DNA of 64,000 nucleotides from an uncultured beta proteobacterium. GTDB lineage: Bacteria > Pseudomonadota > Gammaproteobacteria > Burkholderiales > Burkholderiaceae_C. The notes under the pieces are model-generated. The model was not told where the DNA came from and searched no databases. It saw nothing but the letters and a program-made list of their open reading frames with translations. The stretch covers positions 24,581-88,580 of the forward strand of contig CAILAY010000139.1 in assembly GCA_903832285.1 (NCBI GenBank), written 5' to 3'. Below, piece by piece: positions 55,347-64,000 of this stretch. The number at the start of each line of letters is the position of its first letter. The first letter of the stretch is position 1. The translations under genes were made by a program, and so were the position numbers.

Positions 55347-56420
55347 ATGTTCCCAACGCCTTCTCATGCGTCGCGCAATGAGCCCCCTGATCCCGCCCTT
55401 CCCTTTCCTCGGTTCGTCTCCCTGGGCGAGGCGCTCACCGACCTGATACGCGACCCGCACCAGCCCGAACAATGGACCAGCAAACCCGGCGGTGCGCCCT
55501 GGAACGTGGCGCGGGTGCTGGCGGGTTTCGGCGTGTCCAGTGCCTTTGCCGGCGCCATCAGCAACGATGTTTTCGGCGATGCAATCTGGCGCGCCAGCGT
55601 GCAATGCGGCCTGGACCCACGTTTTGAGCAACGCGTGGCCAAGTCGCCCCTGCTCGCGATCGTCGACAGCTTTGACCCCGTGCATTACTTCTTCATAGGC
55701 GACGACAGCGCCGATCTGCATTTCGATCCCGCGCTGCTGCCGCAGCACTGGCAACAGCATGCCGCGTGGGCGCATTTTGGCGGCATCAGTCTGGTGCGCG
55801 AACCCTTGGCGTCACGCCTAATCACACTGGCGCGCAGTTCCAAGGCGGCGGGTTTGCGCATCAGCTTTGATCCGAATTTTCGCGTGCTGATGGACGAACG
55901 CTATGACCGCAATTTGCGTGTCATGGTGGAATTGGCCGATGTGATCAAGGTCTCGGACGAAGACCTGCGCGGACTGTTCCGCACCGAAAATTTGGAACTT
56001 GCCTTGCGCACTTTACGAACCTGGAATCCCCACGCCTTGCTGCTCTTCACCCGCGGCGCAGAAGGCGCCACGCTGTTCCTGCAAGACCGCAGCTGGAGCG
56101 CCAGGCCGCCGCCGATCAAGGTGGTCGACACCATCGGTGCAGGCGATGCCAGCATGGGTGGGCTGCTCTACAGCCTGATGCAAAGTCCACACGCCGATCC
56201 AGCCCACCATCTGCAGTTTGCGGTGGCGTCGGCTGCCAGTGCCTGCCAGGTGGCGGGTGCTGGCACGCCGACTTTGCAGCAAGTGAAAGACCTGGTTCAG
56301 AACATAACGGTGCGCGGTCCCGATCAAGTTCAAGGCACTATGCTTGGCAGCCTACCGGCTTCCACCCTTGTTTCGTGCGATGCCTCTTCGACCGCCATGC
56401 TGCTGGCACTCCGCGAATAG
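55347..56420 (+). CDS. PfkB-family sugar kinase (fructokinase-like)
   Basis: 357 residues. The PfkB signatures are there: SLGEALTDLI with GGAPWNVARVLAGFG near residues 49-63, and the catalytic block VVDTIGAGDASMGGLLYSL near 270-288, with G-A-G-D aspartate. It resembles bacterial fructokinases, but in this operon the expected free sugar is glucose from MalQ and amylase, so a glucokinase role is an alternative. It starts one base after the amylase stop. The last ~20 residues overlap, antisense, the tail of the yhaV remnant and look non-homologous, hinting that its 3' end was altered when the toxin-antitoxin block arrived. Confidence 0.87.
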   Translation: MFPTPSHASRNEPPDPALPFPRFVSLGEALTDLIRDPHQPEQWTSKPGGAPWNVARVLAGFGVSSAFAGAISNDVFGDAIWRASVQCGLDPRFEQRVAKSPLLAIVDSFDPVHYFFIGDDSADLHFDPALLPQHWQQHAAWAHFGGISLVREPLASRLITLARSSKAAGLRISFDPNFRVLMDERYDRNLRVMVELADVIKVSDEDLRGLFRTENLELALRTLRTWNPHALLLFTRGAEGATLFLQDRSWSARPPPIKVVDTIGAGDASMGGLLYSLMQSPHADPAHHLQFAVASAASACQVAGAGTPTLQQVKDLVQNITVRGPDQVQGTMLGSLPASTLVSCDASSTAMLLALRE

Positions 56421-56861
56421 TTGCGCCCAATCATCCGGAGGGTGGGCGCTGTCCAGTATCTTTCGAAAAACCAAGTAGGCATCATTGCCGCTCTCGTACG
56501 CACGTTTTGTGTCGTCGTCGTTGACCCAAGAAAAAACGATGATCTTGCTTTATGCGTGAAACCGAAAGAACAGTCGATATTGCTGAAAAAACTTTGCGCG
56601 GAACCAATGCTTATGGCCGTCACCAAGGGTATTGCCTTGTCGGTATTCGGGCCGCGTCGGGTCTTGCGGGATGACGTCGAATGCAAGCTTTGTGATGGCC
56701 GCCAAGCGCTTGCTGGCGTTCTTCGTCACGTATCCCACCGGGTCCTTTTGCTTCAAAGTCTCAACCTGCCGAGTTATGGCCTCGACTTGCGCAAGGAACA
56801 GTGGATGAGAAAAAACCGTCCAACCGTGGATGACCCATGGCGAAATTTTGTCTGAGCTCAT
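56352..56861 (-). pseudogene. yhaV: yhaV toxin gene interrupted by an in-frame stop
   Basis: YhaV is the RelE-like mRNA interferase paired with PrlF. The first 103 codons run from IHGWTVFSHPLFLAQVEAI to FFQQYRLFFRFHA and then hit TAA at 56550-56552. Past that stop, in the same frame, homology continues without a gap: SKIIVFSWVNDDDTKRAYE, NDAYLVFRKIL, HPPDDWAQLFAEC, ending at 56352. The read-through length (~169 residues) fits a full YhaV, so a single nonsense change broke it. The ATG overlaps the stop of the upstream chimera (ATGA), the coupling seen between prlF and yhaV. Confidence 0.88.
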
Positions 56862-57307
56862 TCATCGGTAGCCAGCAGCGCGGCGTCGAGATCGACCGCA
56901 ATATCACCCACCAGTGTCTGAAGTCGGCGCACGAGGCCTGCGTCAACAGATTGCAATCGCTCAGGGTGTTTAGCGATGTCGCTGGCAAGAAAGGCCAGGA
57001 ACCGAGCCACTTCTTCCAGCGCCCCGATCGATTGGCCGTGGCGCTCCAGCTCTGCGCGCAATTCACCGTAGCGCCAGATCACGGACGCGTCAAACGGCAG
57101 AACCTCGAGCGGGGTCAAAAACATTTCCAGGGCGTCGCGGTTGCGCTGGGATTTCCCCTTGGCCAGTCCGAAGGCGAGTTCTGCCGCCGAGATGGTGGAG
57201 ATTCCGATTTCACCCAGACGCTCGCGTCGAAAGCGCGCAAGGACCACCGGCGGCCGCGCATTGATCACGTAGATGCAAATATTCGTATCCAACAGATATT
57301 TGATCAA
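56858..57307 (-). pseudogene. Chimera of VapC toxin N-terminus and PrlF antitoxin C-terminus
   Basis: 149 residues from a TTG that overlaps the vapB stop (TTGA). Residues 1-95 are VapC PIN domain: IKYLLDTNICIYVINARPP with D7, ISAAELAFGLAKG with E43, and LPFDASVIWRYGELRAELERHG. Where VapC should continue with its third and fourth acidic residues, the sequence (from ~57022) becomes RFLAFLASDIAKHPERLQ, then VDLDAALLATDE, the C-terminal half of PrlF, the antitoxin of YhaV. The frame is continuous. Both parents are incomplete, so neither RNase nor AbrB-type antitoxin function is expected. The open frame extends to 57403, but that extension is antiparallel to nothing useful and merely overlaps vapB. 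Confidence 0.82.
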
Positions 57308-57537
57308 GGCGCGATCTCCTCGCGCACCTGCGCGTCCGGCTCCTCCCGGCTGATCTGAAAATCTGGCTCGAACGCGCTGAGCGCGGCGTCCAGCATGGAC
57401 CAAGGTTCAATCAATGGCAGCAACAACACTCCGTTCCGAAAGTGTCGTACCACCACCTCGTTCCCACCCAATCGATATTCCTTGGGTAACCGAACCGCCT
57501 GACTGCGACCGGACATAAAAAGACGTGCTGTATCCAT
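57304..57537 (-). CDS. vapB: VapB-type antitoxin
   Basis: 77 residues, normal for VapB. The AbrB/SpoVT-like DNA-binding part is clear (RLFMSGRSQAVRLPKEYRLGGNEVVVRHFRNGVLLLPL), followed by an acidic tail that would wrap the toxin. AAGGA lies seven bases before the ATG. It is the first gene of the vapB-chimera-yhaV unit. Since its toxin partner lacks half of the PIN domain, vapB is probably an orphan that can still bind DNA. Confidence 0.9.
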   Translation of the reverse strand: MDTARLFMSGRSQAVRLPKEYRLGGNEVVVRHFRNGVLLLPLIEPWSMLDAALSAFEPDFQISREEPDAQVREEIAP

Positions 57538-57601
57538 GGCATTTCCTTGAATATTTGGTAGCTACCAATGACAGTCATCAAAATACGGAGAGGCAAGCCA
57601 A

Positions 57602-57640
57602 AAGTAAAAAGCCCCTTGCCAGCGCGAGCCGGCAAGGGGC
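57602..57640 (-). terminator. Rho-independent terminator of the lipoprotein pullulanase gene
   Basis: Perfect ten-base stem GCCCCTTGCC (57611-57620) and GGCAAGGGGC (57631-57640) with a ten-base loop. Read on the minus strand it is followed by TTTTTACTTTT. It lies 25 bases after the pullulanase stop and upstream of vapB. Confidence 0.9.
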
Positions 57641-57664
57641 GAAGCCCTTGGAAACAGGTTGCTA

Positions 57665-60600
57665 TCAGGGTGCCACGAACACCACCGCGGTGCGGGCAGG
57701 AACGCTGAACGTGCCCGTGGCGGCGTTATAGGCAGCAGTCTTGACCGTTGCGTCCACCCCTGCAACGTGGACAGGATGCAACGCAAACGCGGCCTTCTGT
57801 GCAGCGGAGAGCGTCACACTGTGGGCGTTCTTGTCAACGTTGATGAAGTACGCCAACTTGCTGTAGTTCGCTCCCGCATAGCCGGTTCCGTCCAGATACC
57901 CGGCCAACACCGTTGGCACCTGACTCGAACCCGTGTTCAGGAAGGTCAAGCGGCTCTTGATATCGGCAGCCGTCTTGATGTGGAACAGCGAGCTGCTGGC
58001 GCGGATCTTGAGCAGGTCCTGGAACACGTTCTTGGTCCAGACGATGTCGGCCGGATCCGGCTTGATCGTCGCGGCTGGCGTGAGGAAAGATTTCATCAAG
58101 GCGGCGACCGTGCCGTTGCCTTCAAACGGCATACCCACACCGAAGTTATTGTCGGTGTAGCTCCAGTCCAGTCGGTTGAACCAGTCGCCGCTGTTGTAGC
58201 TGTTACGGTCCAGACTCTTGCTGCGCAGCGTATCCACGCCGGCATGGTAGTAGGCGATACCCTGGCTGAAGGTGACGATCGCGGCACCCACCATTTGTAC
58301 CCGTGCCCGATCCGACTTGGAGGTGGATTTCGGCAGCTTCATCGTGGCCGAATCGAACAGCGTCTGGTTGTCGTGGTTTTCGATGTAATTCACGACCTCA
58401 TCTGGCTGGGTGGCGTAACCCACGCCGGCCAGATTGCCATCACTCAACGGCAACTGCGCGTCCCAACTTGTGGTCAGGGTGTAGCTGCCAATCGAGCCTG
58501 CCAAGCCGCCCTTGATGACGTCGCCGTACCAGGCCAGCGTGCCGGTGGACCCGGTGTTGTTGTCGGTCACGTTGCGCTCATTGACATCGTAATTGAAGCC
58601 GCTGAGGTAGCCCTGGTTCTTCACCACCCATTCGTCGTTATCGCAGCAGCCACCGCCCCGCACCTTGTCGCGCATTTGGTCTGCGAAGGTGCCGATACCG
58701 TCTCCGGGCATCTGACCTTGCGCAGCCTGGACGAAACGCGCCCCGTTGGCGACGTTGCCGAAGTTCCAGCCTTCGCCAAGAAGTTGCACCGGACGGCCCG
58801 CTGCAACAGCGACCTTGGCTTTCAGGTCCTGCATCACGGCACGCGGCTGCATACCCATGATGTCGAAACGGAAGGAGCTGATCTTGTAATCCCGAGCCCA
58901 GGTGCTCACGGAGTCGATCATCAGCTTGGCCATCATCGCGTTTTCCGTCGCCGTATCCTGGCAGCAGGTGTCGGTCGTCACGTTGCCATTGGCATCGGTG
59001 CGCTGGTAGTAGCCGGGAACGATGCGGTCCAAAACCGATTTGGCGTTCTGGCCCGCGGCCGAGGTGTGGTTGTACACGACGTCCATGCCGACTCGCAGAC
59101 CGGCGGCATGCAGGCCTTGCACCATCGAGCGGAATTCGACAATGCGCTTGGCACCGTCAGAGGCATCGCTCGCGTAACTGCCTTCAGGAGCGGTGTAGTG
59201 GAACGGGTCATAGCCCCAGTTGAAACAATCGCTGTCCTTGGTCGCGTTGACGAGGTTTTGTTGACCCAGGTCATCTGACGGGAACGTCAGAGGAATCGAT
59301 GGCGTCGTGCAACCACTTTCCGGAATGCTGGCGATGTCAAACGTGGGTAACAGATGCACGTCAGTCAGGCCAGCAGTCGCGAGCGCCTTCAGGTGCTTCA
59401 TGCCGTTGGATCCCGCTTCAGTGAAGGCCAGATATTTTCCGCGATTGACCGCCGACACCGTGGAATCGTTGTCGGAGAAATCACGCACGTGCAACTCGTA
59501 GATCGACATATCGGTCGCGGCCGTCACGGTGGCTGGTGGCGTATCGGCGTCCCATCCCGCCGGTTTGAGGTTGGCCGCGTTCAGATCGGCGATGTAGCTG
59601 CGCTTGGAGTCGGTCGTGAGACTCACCGAGTAGGGGTCTGTCACCCAATTACGCACCACGCCCGTGCCGCGGACAAACACATCGACGGCGTACTTGTAGT
59701 ACTTGCCTGAGAGATCGCCCGCCTTGGTCAGACTCCACACGCCCGTGGCGCTGTCAAACGCCAAATCGTCCATCGTCGTTGCGTCACCCGTCGGGCTATC
59801 GTAGGTAAAGCCAACGACCCGCATGGCTGTGGGTGCCCACAGCTTGAAGTTGGTGCTGCCGCCGCTGATGCTGACGCCCAGGCCGTTGACTGCCGTTGCT
59901 GCGGAATAGAGGTCGTCCATCGCGCCGGCAATTTGTGTGGCAGCGGCGTTTTGCACGAAGCCGCTGGCGTCTTCCTGCACCATCACCAGCTGCGCCTTAT
60001 GCAGGTTGGGGAGTTGGGGCAGGTCTGCCGTCTTGACCGAATACACGCCACCTGCCGCAAGCCATTTGAATCGCGTCGCCGCAGCGGCTGGCACGGTGCC
60101 GGTGAATGCGTCCATGCTCAGGAAGCCATCAGAGCCCGTCACCTTTTCGTCCTTGCGCGCCTTGATCTGACCGCCCGCTGAATAGTAGAGCTTGACCGCG
60201 CCACCTGTGCTGTAAACGTGCGGCCATTGAATCAGCTGTTTGTTCAACCAGACCGCTGCCGCTTGCGACAGCGAAGACGAGCGCAAATCCTGTGCGACGT
60301 AGAAAACCGTGGGGTTGCTTTCGATCAGCCATACCTCGCCGATTTGGTTGGCGATCTTCAGGCTGCCAAAGTCGACGTGAATGTTGTTGTTGCGACCGTC
60401 CTTGTTGTTCGGATCGGTGACGTTGTGGATGATGAATTCCAGTGAATTTTGACCCGGATGGGTGGTCGGATTCAGCACAGGGATGTCGAAATCCACTTCT
60501 GCAGTCTTCAGGCTGTAGTTGGCCAACTTGCTGAAAGGAAGCAGGTCGGTCCAGTTCGCTGGCAAGCTCACGCCCGCTGGCAGTCCGGCAACATCTACAC

Positions 60601-61246
60601 CACTTCCGTTCCAGGTGAAGATGTCCCAATTAGCGTAGTCGGCGCCGTAGCGCAGGTAGTGCACCCGAACCGCTTTCACGTCGGGGACGACGGTCACCAG
60701 CGGATTGTGGTCATAGGTGGCAGAGTCGCCCTCGACGCGCCAGACTTCGTTCTTGCCAGACTGCAAAATGTAATGTTGGTCCGCACCGCCGTTGTCCTTG
60801 TTGTCGAGAAGGTGGAACAAAAAGCCCATGTCGAGATTGGTAGGAGCAACCGCCAGCGGCACGTTGTAAATCACACCGAAGGTGTCGGTACCGACGCTGT
60901 TGAAACCCGCATTCCAGTTCGGGCTTTGAACCGCGCCCCAGCTGTGAAGCTGCCACCCGGCATAGTCAGCGTTGAGACGGTGGTAATGCACGATGACATC
61001 GCCCACGGGTACGCCGACAACCCCAGACCCTTCCGAATTGGTCGCGATGGCACGCAACAGCGTCGTCGTCACCGTGCTGCTGGAGGCCGTCTGCAGGTCC
61101 GGATTTGCCGGTGCTCCGATGGCCGCGATATTGCTGCTTGCATCTCCACCGCCGCCACCGCCGCAACCGCTGATCAGCAGCGCCGCAAGTCCAATTTGGA
61201 GGTAGCCCAGCAGCCGGGCACGTCCTTTAGTCATTGAGAGTTTCAT
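57665..61246 (-). CDS. Lipoprotein pullulanase with two tandem PUD-type starch-binding repeats (GH13)
   Basis: 1193 residues. The signal peptide ends in ISG-C28, followed by a glycine-rich tether, so it is a lipoprotein. Two homologous repeats bind starch: IVHYHRLNADYAGWQLHSWG (85-104) and VRVHYLRYGADYANWDIFTW (193-212). Then come the pullulanase N2 region, a CBM48 and the GH13 barrel, with nucleophile D795 (FRFDIMGM), acid/base E825 (LLGEGWNFG) and YIENHDNQTLFD. AGGA precedes the ATG. It lies 58 bases downstream of the TonB receptor on the same strand, so surface binding and debranching would feed that receptor. It has a strong terminator. Confidence 0.93.
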   Translation of the reverse strand: MKLSMTKGRARLLGYLQIGLAALLISGCGGGGGGDASSNIAAIGAPANPDLQTASSSTVTTTLLRAIATNSEGSGVVGVPVGDVIVHYHRLNADYAGWQLHSWGAVQSPNWNAGFNSVGTDTFGVIYNVPLAVAPTNLDMGFLFHLLDNKDNGGADQHYILQSGKNEVWRVEGDSATYDHNPLVTVVPDVKAVRVHYLRYGADYANWDIFTWNGSGVDVAGLPAGVSLPANWTDLLPFSKLANYSLKTAEVDFDIPVLNPTTHPGQNSLEFIIHNVTDPNNKDGRNNNIHVDFGSLKIANQIGEVWLIESNPTVFYVAQDLRSSSLSQAAAVWLNKQLIQWPHVYSTGGAVKLYYSAGGQIKARKDEKVTGSDGFLSMDAFTGTVPAAAATRFKWLAAGGVYSVKTADLPQLPNLHKAQLVMVQEDASGFVQNAAATQIAGAMDDLYSAATAVNGLGVSISGGSTNFKLWAPTAMRVVGFTYDSPTGDATTMDDLAFDSATGVWSLTKAGDLSGKYYKYAVDVFVRGTGVVRNWVTDPYSVSLTTDSKRSYIADLNAANLKPAGWDADTPPATVTAATDMSIYELHVRDFSDNDSTVSAVNRGKYLAFTEAGSNGMKHLKALATAGLTDVHLLPTFDIASIPESGCTTPSIPLTFPSDDLGQQNLVNATKDSDCFNWGYDPFHYTAPEGSYASDASDGAKRIVEFRSMVQGLHAAGLRVGMDVVYNHTSAAGQNAKSVLDRIVPGYYQRTDANGNVTTDTCCQDTATENAMMAKLMIDSVSTWARDYKISSFRFDIMGMQPRAVMQDLKAKVAVAAGRPVQLLGEGWNFGNVANGARFVQAAQGQMPGDGIGTFADQMRDKVRGGGCCDNDEWVVKNQGYLSGFNYDVNERNVTDNNTGSTGTLAWYGDVIKGGLAGSIGSYTLTTSWDAQLPLSDGNLAGVGYATQPDEVVNYIENHDNQTLFDSATMKLPKSTSKSDRARVQMVGAAIVTFSQGIAYYHAGVDTLRSKSLDRNSYNSGDWFNRLDWSYTDNNFGVGMPFEGNGTVAALMKSFLTPAATIKPDPADIVWTKNVFQDLLKIRASSSLFHIKTAADIKSRLTFLNTGSSQVPTVLAGYLDGTGYAGANYSKLAYFINVDKNAHSVTLSAAQKAAFALHPVHVAGVDATVKTAAYNAATGTFSVPARTAVVFVAP

Positions 61247-61304
61247 AATAAGGTCCTATAAACCGCGTGAATAGTTCAACCGATGCGTTGGGTTAAGAAA
61301 TTGA

Positions 61305-63865
61305 TCAGAACTTGTAGTTCGCACCAAGCAGCACGGTGCGGCCGTACTTGATGTAGTCCAGCGGTTTGTCCCGCGTGCCGGAGTAGGTTTTATAGACAGC
61401 ATCGTTGATGTTGTTGACCTGCAATGTGAAGCCCAGACCCTTGAGCTGGCCGGCCTCAAAGCTGTAGCCCACCTGACCATCCACCACGCTCTCACCGACA
61501 ACATACTTGAGCACGCGGCTGCCGTCATAGGTGGTAATTTCACCGACAAAGTCCGAACGCTTGCGTTCGCTCACGCGGGCAGAAAACCCGCTCTTCTCGT
61601 AGTACAAGGTCAGGTTGCTGACGTTCTTGGAGAGGCCAGGCAATGGGATATTGGCTCCCACCTGACTGCTCGGATCCTGGATCACGATTCCGCTCGTCGT
61701 TACCGAGGTACTTGCCGTCATGCCGAAGCCAGCCAGCATGGGGCTGATCAGGTCGAACGGAACGGATGCCGAAAACTCAGCGCCCTTCAAACTGCCACTG
61801 TGCCCATTGAACGGCGCGGTGTAACTGCCAAACGGCGTCGTGGCCGAAGTCCCGTTGATCAGATTCCCGAAATCATGGTTGTCAACGGTGAATTGGTAGA
61901 TGTAGCTCTTGAGGTCTTTGTAGAAGCCCGCTACCGCCACGTAGCCCTTCTTGGCAAAGTATTTCTCATACGAAATATCGTAGGCAGTGGCGCGCCAGGG
62001 ATCAAGCTGCGGGTTGCCGCCACCGCCCGAGGGCTTGTGGGTTCCAGCGTCGACGCTGAAGTTCAGCGCCGCGCTCATCTGGTCCATTCGGGGGCGAGCC
62101 ATTTGCTGACCGACGCCCAGGCGCACGGTCTGGTCGTTGGCAAGCGAGAACGCCAGATTCACGCTGGGCAGCACGTCGGTGTAGGTCTTGCCGTCGGTAT
62201 AGGGACGCATGACATTGGCCGTATTGTCAGCAACCCGGGAGGTCGACGACTGATCGGTATTGATGACCTGCACGCCCGCATTGCCGCGCAGGGGAAGGCC
62301 CCACACTTCGGTCTCGATATTGCCTTTGACGAAAGCCGTCGTGATTTTTTCGTCGATCGAATAGACGTTGCCCGCCTTCCACAAGTCGCTGTCCGTGGTG
62401 GGATTGGACGTCATGTATTTGTCAAACACGCCGGGGATATTCCAGGCCGGAATGGTTCCAGTCCCAGAAAATCCAAGACTCACCGGGTTGTAAAGCAGGT
62501 CGCTCGAAATCGTCTGATTCGGGCCCACACCCGGAGCCAGAATGACCGTGTCCTGCGCACGACGGTAAGACTTGAGCCGGGCCGCGTAATTCAGGCCTGC
62601 ATCAAGGCCTGAAACCACGCTTTCCAATACGCTCGGAACGGGTAGATTCGCGACCAGCTTGAAGCCCTTGAGTTCGTCTTCGACGTGCGGCAATTTGAGA
62701 TAGCCGGTGTCGTATTTGGTGTTGCCCAGCACCAGTTTTGAAGCGTCACTGTAATCACGGCCTAGAAGGATGGCTGGCGCTCCCGAGTTGGCCCAACTCA
62801 GGTTGACGTTGTCGGGTAGCACGCCACCACCTGATGTGCGTGGGCTGGTGTTGGTTTCGAGGCTGACTTCGTCCCGCACGGCCTTCGAATAGCTGGCATC
62901 GGCCAGCCATGAAATACCGCCAAGTTTGAATTTATTGGCCCATCCCAGCGCGTCGATCTTGTCCTTGGTGGAACCGTACATGCCCCGCACCATCGGGTAA
63001 GCCCCGGTGAAAACGCCACCAGTCTGAACACCGTTGGCATTTTGCGTGAATGTGGTGTAATTACCGGCGGGAAACGCACCCATCTGGGCCTGCGCATCCA
63101 GCGCAAATTCCATCCGGTATTCCGAGTTTTCCTGTTTGAACTTGGAGGTATACAGGTCAAGCGTGCTGGTCCAGTCCTTGGACGGACGGTACTCCAACAC
63201 ACCCATGAAACCGTCACGCACATTGGTGCCGGCGCGTGCAGTTGCCTTGCCACCATGGGTCGATGCAGCACCTGCGGGTACCCCGATCGAAGTGCGATTG
63301 TCCAGGTTCCACTCATACAGGTCCGACTCCCTATCCAGGATGGGAGAGTCCATGTGAGCGTAGCCGATGGCCACACCGATGGTGCGGTCGGCAAATTGGT
63401 CGATGTAGCTGAAGCTGAATCTGTTGCCTGTGGCCTTGGCGTTGGCAATCGGTCCCAGCGAATTCTTCTCGCCGCGCGCATTGAGGGTCACCACGCGCGA
63501 ACCAAAGGACAAGGGACGCACGGTCTGCATGTCGATCGTTCCCGACAGGCCTTGTCCTACCATGCCCGCATCGGGCGTCTTATAGACGACCACGCCGCTC
63601 ATAAGTTCAGAGGGGTATTGGTCAAATTCAACACTGCGGTTATCCCCGGTGCTGACCATCTCTCGGCCGTTGAGCAGCGTAGTAGCGAAGTCGGGCGACA
63701 AGCCGCGCACGCTGATCACCTGCGCCCGACCCGCCACGCGCTGTGCCGCTAAACCTGGCAGGCGCGCGATCGACTCTGCAATGCTGACGTCGGGCAACTT
63801 GCCGATGTCTTCCGCCGAAATCGCTTCCACGATCGAGTCGGAGTTCTTCTTCACTGAAACCCCGA
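61305..63865 (-). pseudogene. TonB-dependent receptor (maltodextrin uptake), 5' end lost at an IS junction
   Basis: About 853 residues of an outer-membrane TonB-dependent receptor remain. The plug starts at SVKKNSDSIVEAISAEDIGKLPDVS, SIARLPGLAAQRVAGRAQVISVRG, and the barrel ends normally in YIKYGRTVLLGANYKF. The signal peptide, TonB box and first plug strand are missing. The frame runs on to a GTG at 63989, but the added ~41 codons lie in transposon-like repeat sequence and encode no signal peptide, so the product cannot be exported. The type resembles CirA/SusC-like receptors of starch loci, fitting the adjacent pullulanase. Confidence 0.8.
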
Positions 63866-64000
63866 TGGCCACCCAAATTCCCCCACTTGTGGCCACCTCA
63901 AATTCCCCCACCCTGAGCGCGGCGTGACGACGGTCTGAAACCCGTCGTTTCACCGCCCTGGGGCTGCCCAGGCAGGACGTTACCTTCACCCCCTCACACA
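63866..64000. mobile_element. Terminal repeats of an IS21-like insertion sequence
   Basis: Two direct repeats spaced 24 bases apart open the block: TGGCCACC-CAAATTCCCCCAC at 63866 and TGGCCACCT-CAAATTCCCCCAC at 63890. Tandem repeats with this GGCCAC...AAATTCCCC pattern are the multiple terminal sites of IS21-family elements. A bulged hairpin follows at about 63921-63957 (GACGACGG against CCCGTCGT). The element continues past the window edge, so the transposase genes istA and istB are not visible and the family call rests on the terminal repeats alone. Confidence 0.65.

Noticed and set aside
56423..56449. GCGCCCA/TGGGCGC hairpin after the kinase as mal operon terminator
   Set aside because: The stem is only seven bases, there is no T-run, and it lies within the yhaV remnant coding sequence.
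57308..57403. N-terminal extension of the VapC-PrlF frame
   Set aside because: These 32 codons overlap vapB in another frame and do not resemble VapC; the TTG overlapping the vapB stop gives the correct PIN start.
57659..59278. 539-codon open frame on the plus strand
   Set aside because: It is antisense to the pullulanase barrel and shows repetitive valine/histidine/arginine composition typical of mirror frames.
1..64000. CRISPR arrays, tRNA, rRNA or tmRNA
   Set aside because: No spaced repeat array and no recognisable RNA gene landmarks were seen by eye on either strand; this is a visual search, not a covariance-model scan.

Overview
The window is a GC-rich bacterial chromosome segment with the gene content and order of a betaproteobacterium, most likely Burkholderiales/Comamonadaceae. 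The grounds are guaA next to tadA, the row mltG-tmk-holB-pilZ-tatD-ankyrin, a TonB-dependent sugar uptake locus, and family resemblance. No rRNA, tRNA or CRISPR array was seen. The taxonomic call is inference.

Layout. 1-5437: end of guaA, a PaiB-like flavoprotein, tadA fused to a broken alpha/beta-hydrolase domain, ldcA, and a convergent class A penicillin-binding protein. 5438-15106: a hydrolase remnant, then a minus-strand redox cluster read from right to left: di-haem cytochrome c lipoprotein, GMC oxidoreductase, small unknown protein, membrane protein with a duplicated motif block, DyP-type peroxidase, catalase-family protein. 15107-23096: small accessory units, namely a 2-keto-4-pentenoate hydratase-like gene, a LysR regulator divergent from an AhpD-like/NTF2-like/PPOX-like trio, a TMEM175-type channel, a membrane metallophosphoesterase, and an ArsR/SDR pair sharing an operator-like repeat. 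23097-29521: housekeeping genes (tatD, pilZ, holB, tmk, mltG, ygfZ) and a thioesterase-GNAT fusion.

29579-64000 is a large alpha-glucan locus. On the minus strand glgP-glgB-glgX-malQ form a tight operon, followed by a MATE transporter, an S9 peptidase, a GH3-GH5 fusion enzyme and a secreted pullulanase. Divergent from glgP, the plus-strand operon malK-malE-malF-malG-exported alpha-amylase-PfkB kinase starts at a good sigma-70-like promoter with a dyad over its -35 box. A second lipoprotein pullulanase and a TonB-dependent receptor lie at the right end. Together they would bring maltodextrin across the outer membrane, trim and debranch it outside the cytoplasm, import it by the MalEFGK transporter, and convert it to glucose-1-phosphate and glucose. 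glgA and glgC are not in the window.

Two scars stand out. Between the kinase and the second pullulanase is a toxin-antitoxin relic: intact vapB, a chimera of N-terminal VapC with C-terminal PrlF, and a yhaV interrupted by an in-frame stop. At the right edge the TonB-dependent receptor has lost its signal peptide and start where tandem repeats resembling an IS21-family end begin. The best candidate for an undescribed system is the redox cluster at 6145-15106.
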